Below are positions 56,284-64,000 of a DNA stretch of 64,000 nucleotides, in pieces. Location of the stretch: NCBI GenBank assembly GCA_963576565.1, contig OY755038.1:8943756-9007755 (forward strand). Direction: 5' to 3'. A model generated the notes under the pieces. That model ran no database searches and was not told the origin of the DNA. It saw only the letters and a list, made by a program, of their open reading frames with translations. How positions within the stretch are numbered: position 1 is the first letter of the stretch; each line of letters starts with the position of its first letter. The position numbers and the translations under genes were made by a program. This DNA is from Aspidapion aeneum. Taxonomy: Eukaryota; Arthropoda; Insecta; Coleoptera; Brentidae.

Positions 56284-57800
56284 CAGTGGTGGCTCGGTTC
56301 ACGTTATAAATTGGGGGGGCAGAAATTTATATAGCATGGAAAAGGAGATAAAAAAACTTACCTAAACAATCTTATTTTAGCATTTTATAAACAAGCAGCT
56401 ACTTACTGGATTCGCCAATTTGACTTTTTTAAGTTTGAGTAAAAAAAAGCAATGTTATATTTCAAATTTGAGACAAATCGGTTAGTAAATAAGAAAATCC
56501 GCCATTTTGGATTCGCCATTTTGAATTTTTTTAGTTTGAGGATAAAACTGTATTAAGTCATCTCAGGTACTGCAAACTTTCAAGTTTGAGACAAATCGGT
56601 TCAAAAATACAGAAATCCGCCATTTTGGATCCGCCATTGTTGTAATAAAAAACGTAAATTGTAGTGTTACCAGGTTACCAGCACTACACTACCAAATTTC
56701 AACACTCGACTTAATAAATTTAACTTTACTTAACAAAACCAAATTTCAAGAAAATTGCGTATTTTTTAAAGATGTTTTTGTATAAATAATATATCTATTT
56801 TGTTTTTCATCTCCACATTTTATCGAAAAAAAAATTTAGTCCGGCGCCGAGTTGGCCCGGCGCCCAGTTGGCGGCGCCGAATCGGTTCGGCGCCCAGTTA
56901 GCGGCGCCCATCTGGCGGCGCCAAGTTGGCGGCGCCCAGTTGTCCTAGACCGGGCCTATGTGGCCCTAAGGATTTTATTTTTTCAAATCAAATCAAATCA
57001 AAATTAGCTTTATTAGTCAGAATACAATAGTATACATTGACAAAGCCTTGCTTATCTAAAGTACAAATATCCAACTAAAAACTTTAAAACTATGGAGATA
57101 CATTAATCCCTATCAAAATAACAATAATAGAAAAACTAAATAAAGTTTAAAAATAAATTTAACTAACATTTGATGTACCTACTTTTAATTGCTAACGCCA
57201 TAATTTTATTTAAGATCAAATACAAAAATTGGCTTTATTAGTCAGTTTACCAAAGTAGACATTGACAAAAGCCTCATTTATCCAATTATAGTCTATTGAA
57301 CACTAAATAATTATTAATTATTTAAAATTATTTAAATGAAAAAAAAGTCAAACAGTCAAACTTAAAACTATATAAAAATCGGTTAAAATAAGAAAAATCT
57401 AAAATTTGATTAAAACATAACGACGCCAAAATTTAAATTCAATGAAAATTATTGATTTAAAATTTGTAATCAAAGTTCATATATCACGTATTTAAATTTG
57501 GTCAGTTAATTATATAATCGACGGCATTTCTTTCCATTTTGAAAACAAACAAAAACAAACAATAGAAACGCGACCGGCAAGGTTTTTAACTACTGACCTT
57601 GCCTAAATCAAAACAAACTCATACGTCTTCACTAAGGATAGAACCGGCAACACGTAGGAAGGGCGACGAACGGTTTGGCACGATGAATATGGCCGACGTC
57701 AGCTAAAACAAACCCATACACCGCTGGAAAACGGGTGAAATTAAAATCTTGTACCGCGCGGTGTTGCCGGATTGTAATTATTTACTCTAAAAAGTTTACC
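56284..57800 (-). mobile_element. Decayed hAT element, older copy
   Basis: The 3' terminus (left) is CAGTGGTGGCTCGGTTCACG followed by 'ttataaattgggggggc', the same as at 58010 and 63215. Further right, 57460-57790 parallels 59700-60060 of the second hAT copy, including a decayed transposase start (MERNAVDYII). The right terminus is not recognisable. It contains a GC-rich minisatellite at 56828-56950. Confidence 0.65.
56828..56950. repeat. GC-rich minisatellite, ~13-15 bp unit
   Basis: About eight degenerate copies of 'ggcgcccagttggc' in otherwise AT-rich DNA. Each contains the GGCGCC palindrome. Confidence 0.8.
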
Positions 57801-58317
57801 CAGTTAACCACAGACTAAAAAAAAGTTTGAATTATAATTAAAAACTTGTTAACTAGGGGCGCATATGTATACGAAATGGATCAAAAGGTGGATCAAAAAA
57901 GGGTATCTAACATTTGTCAGAAAACATATTATGTTATATTATGTTCTCTGCCTTTGTGCAATTTCCGTTTTGTACTATTTTATGTTACTATCAAATCCAG
58001 TAGCAGCTGGTGACGTTATAAATTGGGGGGGCAAAATTTTAAATTGCATGAAAAATGAGATAAAAAATTTACCGAAACAATTTTATTTTAGTATTTTTCA
58101 AACAAGAAGCTACTTGGTGTAGTTTTTAGTTTATTTGTTTATTGATCGTCCACTCGCCTTTCTTTTTTATGGCCCCCTACAGCAACCTCAAAAATCCCAC
58201 AGAATTTTAAACAGTCTATTAACCTACTAAGAATATGCCTAATTTTTGTCACATTTTCTTTATGTTCGGTAATATGTTGCTTATAGGCACTATTGAGTTG
58301 GCCCCTAATATATTACA

Positions 58318-59495
58318 AACACAACTTTTTCTGGGTATTACGCCACTAGTAAGGAAAAATCATTTTAAAAAATTAAAAAACCACTGCGTTTCTCCTAGAA
58401 AAATAAAAATCACTAATTTGTCAGCGGCTTTCTATAAAAATAAATAATTGCCTAGTAAAACCTAAACCACTTATCTTTTAATTGAATTTGAATACGCTAC
58501 GTTTCGATTGCCAATCTACAATCGTTTTCAAGCTCTTTATTTATATTTTCTCTCAAAATCTTAAATGTTTCTTGTTCAAATATATTTTTTTTATTATTAT
58601 ATCGCTGACAAATTGTCAATATTCTGAAGTTTATCAAAAACAATTGACCAATCTAAACAAAACACAAGGTAACATGATACTATTTCAAGACATTATGTCA
58701 GTCAATGTTGTTTTCAAATTTGAAAATAAACAGAACAGGGTGACTCATTAAAACTAGAATCAATAAGGTCTCTTTTTTATAACCATTTAGAAATTTTTAC
58801 AAAATTATGATCATTGTTAATAATATTAAATTTATTAAATTATAAATAAATAAATTATATTACTATTATATCAAAATCTATTTAAAAAACAGTAATCAGA
58901 ATTTCATTACAGTATTAATTAATTTTGAAAAAACCTTTTTGCAAATCTTGTCTGAGAATACGAAGCCAAGCTTTACTTATATTTATAGAAATACTTGAAA
59001 GACAGTTATCTTCATTTAAATAAATACATGCTGATTCTTTTAATTTTCTTTTAATGTCATTAGATTCTTTTTGTAAAATTATTGTTTCTCCCCATTTAAT
59101 TCTATGATTACTCTCAAAAGAATGCTGACAAACTCTGGATTTCTCGTAATCACCCCTTCTCAAATTATATTTATGATCATTAACTCTTACTTCAATTTGT
59201 CAACGATATAATAATAAAAAAAAATATATTTGAACAAGAAACATTTAAGATTTTGAGAGAAAATATAAATAAAGAGCTTGAAAACGATTGTAGATTGGCA
59301 ATCGAAACGTAGCGTATTCAAATTCAATTAAAAGATAAGTGGTTTAGGTTTTACTAGGCAATTATTTATTTTTATAGAAAGCCACTGACAAATTAGTGAT
59401 TTTTATTTTTCTAGGAGAAACGCAGTGGTTTTTTAATTTTTTAAAATAATTTTTCCTTACTAGTGGCGTAATACCCAGAAAAAGTTGTGTTTGTA
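58318..59495 (-). mobile_element. Penelope-like relic bounded by ~300-bp inverted arms
   Basis: The arms 58318-58622 and 59197-59495 are close inverted copies ('attgccaatctacaatcg' and inverse, 'cactagtaaggaaaaat'). Between them the minus frame 58915-59163 reads LRRGDYEKSRVCQHSFESNH, then LQKESNDIKRKLKESACI and ISKAWL, the tail of a GIY-YIG-bearing Penelope-type protein. Inverted terminal copies of the 3' end are common in Penelope-like elements. It is much more decayed than the copy at 54-55.9 kb. Confidence 0.75.
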
Positions 59496-59523
59496 AAATG
59501 AATCCGCCACAAACATATAGATT

Positions 59524-59802
59524 TTATTCCCTAATTTTTTTTTTCATAACAAAACAAATAAAGCAAAAAACAAGCATTTCTTTTTTCACAACCACACAAC
59601 CAATTTTCAGCATCGTATAATTTTTTATTAAATTTTCTATTATAAGTTTTTTTGATCCCTCGGCACTACTTGCACTAAAATTTTGTTTAATTTTTTGGTC
59701 CGGTCTATGTGGCCCTAAAGATTTTATTTGTAATCGAAGTTCATATGTCAACGTATTTAAATTTGCACATTTAATTATGTAATCGACGATATTTATTTCC
59801 AT
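59524..59802 (-). pseudogene. hAT transposase N-terminal fragment (TTF-type zinc finger)
   Basis: Starting at the ATG complement of 59802: MEINIVDYIIKCANLN, TYELRLQIKSLGPHRPD, then KKLIIENLIKNYTMLKIGCV and FCFICFVM. The LGPxRP, the aromatic/basic stretch and the FCFxC pattern match the TTF/ZMYM-type zinc finger that opens many hAT transposases. The first Cys region is altered and the catalytic core is absent. Confidence 0.65.
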
Positions 59803-60230
59803 TTTATAAAGAAACGATAACAAAAACAAACAATGACACGCCACCGGCAAGGCTTTTTACTACTGACATACCCTCAATCAAAACAAACTCATACGTCTTC
59901 ACTAAGGATAGAATCGGCAAAACCCTCGCGCGAGAACAGCCTCCCATTCACCGCTGAAAAACGGGTGAAATAGAAACCTTGCCCCACGCGGCGCTGCCAG
60001 CTTGTAATTATTTACGCTAAACAAGTTCACCCAATTAATCGCTTGTTGTTAACCACAGATAATAAAAAGAACTAGACAATCATGTCGTAAGGGATGATTT
60101 AACTTTTTTTAAATAAATCAATTAAAAATACTGTTTGTTGTCTAGTCTTGGGGGGGCACTGCCCCGTTGCCCTCCCTGTAGCAGCCGCCACTGGTTAAAT
60201 TTTTATTCTATTTTTATGGTTGAATGTCAT

Positions 60231-61245
60231 CAGTGGCGGCGCGTGGTAAAAAGCTTTGGGGGTGCACACCCAAAAAAAAATTGCGGCGCGAAATTTTTTT
60301 TTGAGTGTCACGCCCAACTTTTTGGGCCATCGAGTGGTCCGCACCTGTTATTATTGTTTTTATAAATAAATAATAAATGTATCATACCTAGTTTCCATCT
60401 TTCACAAACACGTCTTGTATTAAAAATAAAGGCGTTTGTCCTTTTTTGAAATAAATTCTTCAATAACCAATTCATTGAACTTTGGAATTTATTGAATCAT
60501 TTTTTTAATCAATAGATAACATTGCTAGGGCAGTTAATCTATTCTCACCCATTGTGCTCCTAAGGAAAGTTTTAATTCTCTTTAGGGTAGAGAAACAACG
60601 TTATGCTTCTGCGGTTGTCACAGGCATCGTAACCACTGCCTCTAGCAATTGTCTTTAAATTTTGCACGCTAATTCTATCATAATTAGAAACTTCCATCAT
60701 TGTCGTAGACTAAATCGTCGAAATCAAAACAAATCGCCCACCCCGCGCCCGGCCGACAATTTCAAGTTGTCCAAGCGCACTAATTACAGGTGCGCGGGAG
60801 CTTCTGTACATCTGCAACGGTTACCGCGCCCGCGGGGGTCATCACCGGGGTGCGGGCGGCATCGAGGCTAATTTATGTAGAAGAGCACGGCCGAAGGAAG
60901 GCTCAGATTCTCAGATGTACTGTAAAATTCTCTTGGGACATTTTGTCCTCTCTTTCTATATTTCTTAATTAGAATGCGACATAACTTCTACGGTGCAGAG
61001 AATTTGGTTCCAGTAACTAAAAGTAAAGAATGTAACCACGAGAATATCCATTCATCGCAGGCTGGTTGAACACGAATACAAATACATATGTAACGAGTAT
61101 TAATTGTAGTTAATATTCCAGTCTTTAGTGAATTCCTTTTGGGGTAATTATTAATTAAATTAAAGAATGATCAAATTTTAACATTTTTTAAAGTAAAATT
61201 TGGGAGTGCACGTGCACATGTGCACTTATTGAGATACCGCCACTG
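60231..61245. mobile_element. 1015-bp hAT MITE with GC-rich core
   Basis: Ends CAGTGGCGGCGCGTGG and ...GATACCGCCACTG. An exact 8-bp duplication, aatgtcat, lies at 60223-60230 and 61246-61253. The interior has a GC-rich block at about 60730-60870. The short frames across it (60662-60972) have no domain. Confidence 0.9.
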
Positions 61246-61253
61246 AATGTCAT

Positions 61254-62450
61254 TAACCTGACCCCTAACATAGAAACTACAACTTTTCCTACGTTAGGTT
61301 TAGAAACATACAATCGAAAGAAGGGTCAAACGAATTGGGGTTTGCCTAAAATCCCAGCCTTTCATAAAGTTAACAAATTAATGTTGACGTAGTTTGGAAC
61401 AACACGAAACCGTTTTCTAATTTTGTTTGTCTCAATAATAAATTGATTTGGACAAGGCCTTTGGCTCCAAACAAGGGTCTGGATAGGTAGGTAAGTAAGG
61501 ATTAACAAAGTACGCCGAATTATGTGCGAGAGAATTTATAATTAATTTTCAAATTTATGTTAACAGACGCCTTGTAATATTCTTATTTCCTTTTGATAAT
61601 AAACAATGTTACATTTATGAATTGTCTATGATTTTTTTATCTCTGTAATTGAGATTTTTGTTCTGTTGGACTGATGCGGCTTGTGCGAGTCGGGCTAATT
61701 GACAAAGCCATTTTGTTTTAAGCTAGTAACATAATATAAACCTTGGCACTGAGGTCTTGTTAAGTCTTTTGCAAATTGTGGCCCTCCTTCCGGTCGGGTT
61801 ACAAACTTTTTGTTGCAGTGTTAAAAGTGACACTTTAGTCCCTAGGTTTATCACATCACACGCCTATTACAGTACCAATTTCGCCACCACCAAACCACGC
61901 ATCTTCTTTTACATGTTTTTTAAATAGTTTTTTTCTTTGCATCCCATATGACAGATCTATTCTTGTAATTTTCAATTAAAATCAATACTTGTTCATCATT
62001 GATTGTATTTATTTTGATTTGAAGCGAATCCCTTTGTGTTCGTATCGAAGGCCGCCAGCTCTCGGCTCACTGCGATTGGCTTGTTGCGTGCTCGCGATCA
62101 TGCCTTTTTCACGTCCACACTAGCGAATATCCATTCATTGTTCGAACTTTGAAGCTTGTGGCTGGGTAATGAGGACCCAGCTTAAGAACGCGCCTAAAAA
62201 TGCCAGGTTCTTACAAGGTAATTTTTATGAGTCAACTTTAAATCGCTTCTGAATTTAATATCAATGGCTTTCTGAGAACAGGCTCTCAAATTCACATAGC
62301 TTGCAATTTTTGTTGAAATAATAAACCCGTTCTCGTAAAATCGCCTCGTGAAAATAGCGCATTAAAGTCGGAGTTCATGCAGAGGTAATTTAAAATTGTG
62401 CACGAATAATACCAAAGACATGGGAGCAAAAAAGATAGCTTTTCGACGAG
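61254..62450. other. Unassigned sequence
   Basis: No gene recognised. A somewhat GC-richer stretch at 62040-62215 ends 'ttacaag|gtaatt'. It might be a 5' exon, but there is no coding evidence. Confidence 0.3.
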
Positions 62451-62453
62451 TGT

Positions 62454-62833
62454 AGCTGCGTTCGGTATTTACATCAGATTAATCTGATAGGTAGATCTGA
62501 ATCGTTCGGTAATTCTGCTCAGACTAGTCGGACGTAAATCTGGTTGCTCCGTACATTTTGATCGACGAAACAGATTATTCTGAGATTGTGACGTATGTTA
62601 TGTATTTGTTTTGTTTACAAAAATAATCACACAGGAAAATTTTTAAATAATTATAGCTGAGCGTGAGTTGCAATATGTACATAATATTTTTGGTTATATT
62701 TAAGGTTATAACCATTTATAAAAATTTGATCGATTTGATCTGCATCGATTGTTAATTCCAATTTACTCAGACTAATCTGTAATCACGAGACCAAAAATCC
62801 GTCTAGTCTGAGATGCAAATACCGAACGCAGCT
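62454..62833. mobile_element. 380-bp MITE with AGCTGCGTTCGGTATTT ends
   Basis: Inverted ends AGCTGCGTTCGGTATTTACA and ...AAATACCGAACGCAGCT. The flanks are tgt on both sides (62451-62453 and 62834-62836), a possible 3-bp duplication, which would fit PIF/Harbinger. Internal 'cagattaatctga' and 'cagactaatctg' palindromes. No protein. Confidence 0.8.
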
Positions 62834-63201
62834 TGTGCAACTGAATTTTATGCGGACAATATGGGGATCTGTCAGTCGGCCATTTTGTGGTTATCTTTCC
62901 CTAAATTCTTCCCCGATTTTAGCTTACTAAATGAACTACTTACAATAAAAAAAATTATTTACTTTTTTGCCTACCACAATATTGCAAAGGGTTAAATACT
63001 TGAATTCTTAACATAATCCTTTTTTTAGATAAAAATAATCTAAAATAAAAAAGTATTTTATTTATACAAATCACTTATGTTTATTAAAATCAGACTGCAT
63101 GACCTGGTCTATTAAAGCAGAACCGTAGTTACCTCTAGTGATATACAGTTAAAGAATCCACGGGAGAAAGGCGCAATGTCATATTTTTTTCGGTTTTTGA
63201 G

Positions 63202-63285
63202 CAGTGGTGGCGGGTGACGTTATATATTGGGGGGGGGGGGGGCAGAAATTGATATTGCATGGAAAAGGAGACAAGCAAGTGAGCG
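63202..63285 (-). mobile_element. hAT 3'-end fragment
   Basis: CAGTGGTGGCGGGTGACGTT followed by a long G run and 'attgcatggaaaaggaga', matching the terminus at 56284 and 57998. Confidence 0.7.
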
Positions 63286-63304
63286 TCAATCAACGGAATT
63301 TTTA

Positions 63305-63650
63305 AGCCAAATAATACTAACAAACGTGGAATTTCGTACCCGTGAATTTAAAAATCAAACAAGTTTCGTGCCTAATCGGGCAAAAAGGAGATTTTTTGTT
63401 GCCCTTATATTTTTCCGAGGGTAGCTTGAAAGCTTAACCTCACGGGGGTCCAAGATCTAATGGACACCTAATAAGTGTTGACAGTTAACCGTTTCGTCCT
63501 TATGGGACTCCTCAGAACACTGCTGGTCAATGTGACAAATCTTGCGAATCTCTCTCGGTAGATGGCGCCTCTTGCTATAGTTCGCTCACTAATTACATTT
63601 AATTAGAGAGAAAACCGTCTGATTAACTTCGCAAGATTTGTCATCTCTTA
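63305..63650 (+). repeat. Dispersed repeat ('gtggctaatcg' family) with self-inverted end
   Basis: Matches 34290-34640 up to 'tgacaaatcttgcgaa' (63533). It then switches to the inverse strand of the same repeat and closes with 'ttcgcaagatttgtca', so the last ~115 bp form an inverted repeat. Confidence 0.65.
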
Positions 63651-64000
63651 ATGTAAAAATGGAAGTGCAAGAAAATTCAACGTTACCGCAAGGAGGAACG
63701 GTAATCTATTCCCATCCCATCTCTCTGAGTAATACCTGGAAAGTTTAAATTGTTTACTAGAACAAGTGTTAGCGTCACGGCCTTGCCACACCTCATTGTT
63801 ATACAAACTGTCGCAATATTTGCTGCCTATTTAAATACTAAAATACACTATCTAATGAATTGCTTACGTAATTAGGTCTGTTACACTAGGGCTAATTAAT
63901 CGACTTTAGCAATTCTGTTTTTAAATTTTAGATTTTTCGGATTTTCTTATTTAGCGTTCTTAAAATGATTTTAATCGTGTTTATACGACAAATCAGTTTA
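63651..64000. other. Unassigned AT-rich sequence
   Basis: Nothing recognised. Confidence 0.3.

Larger units (their letters stand above)
57998..60193 (-). mobile_element. hAT element relic with transposase fragment
   Basis: Left CAGTAGCAGCTGGTGACG and right (other strand) CAGTGGCGGCTGCTACAGGG inverted ends, with poly-G 'gggggggc' just inside both. The flanks atcaaatc and gttaaatt are at best a mutated 8-bp duplication. It carries a hAT transposase N-terminus (59524-59802, minus) and a Penelope-like insertion (58318-59495). Confidence 0.7.

Noticed and set aside
60662..60972. Arg/Pro-rich small frames
   Set aside because: Inside a hAT MITE with defined ends; composition reflects the GC-rich block.

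Overview
The window looks like intronic and intergenic DNA from an insect with a large, AT-rich, transposon-packed genome. The evidence is GT-AG introns, BEL/Pao, Jockey-type, Penelope-like, hAT, Tc1/mariner and pogo/Tigger elements, and poly-A/T-rich filler. A beetle is plausible, but the sequence alone does not prove it. Nearly all of the long open reading frames belong to mobile elements.

The one host gene I can support lies on the + strand as four short, phase-compatible exons: 23137-23347, 25053-25279, 35590-35708 and 43132-43258. Together they encode about 228 residues rich in basic-Arg/Ser motifs (RRRGS, EKRGS, NRSQS, SRVAS, NRGDS). They read like the N-terminal extension of an insect RGK (Rad/Gem/Kir/Rem) small GTPase. 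The GTPase domain itself is not in the window, so at least one upstream and one downstream exon lie outside it or were missed. Its introns of 1.7, 10.3 and 7.4 kb have absorbed most of the mobile elements.

Layout. 0.5-2.1 kb: a threefold repeat with a 610-bp MITE. 2.7-9.8 kb: a tandem array of ~840-bp units built from the 3' end of a non-LTR retrotransposon, in two blocks. 9.9-17 kb: DNA elements (one ~1-kb family recurs inverted at 30.1-31.1 kb), a LINE RNase H relic and a hAT MITE with a perfect 8-bp target duplication. 17.4-21.2 kb: a Jockey-like relic split at a TA by a 2.5-kb DNA element. 23-29 kb: exons A and B, a 513-bp tandem triplication of the exon B 3' end, and two foldback elements with 9-bp duplications plus a smaller minisatellite-cored element with an 8-bp duplication. 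30-35.5 kb: more DNA elements and a 153-bp array of nested palindromes. 36.2-42.2 kb: a mariner-like MITE and a cluster of one MITE family with 7-bp duplications, including a copy nested inside another copy. 43.6-45.9 kb: a Tigger relic. 46.0-53.4 kb: an apparently intact BEL/Pao retrotransposon with two 465-bp LTRs that look identical, a 5-bp duplication and an uninterrupted 1854-residue polyprotein. 54.0-60.2 kb: Penelope-like elements in inverted arrangements and hAT relics. 60.2-64 kb: a 1-kb hAT MITE, a 380-bp MITE and repeats.

Only the BEL/Pao element looks capable of coding for its own movement. The rest are relics or non-autonomous. The most unusual structures are the paired foldback elements that share a core but have unrelated tandem-repeat arms, the exact-period duplication of a splice-donor-bearing exon end, and the palindromic 153-bp array.
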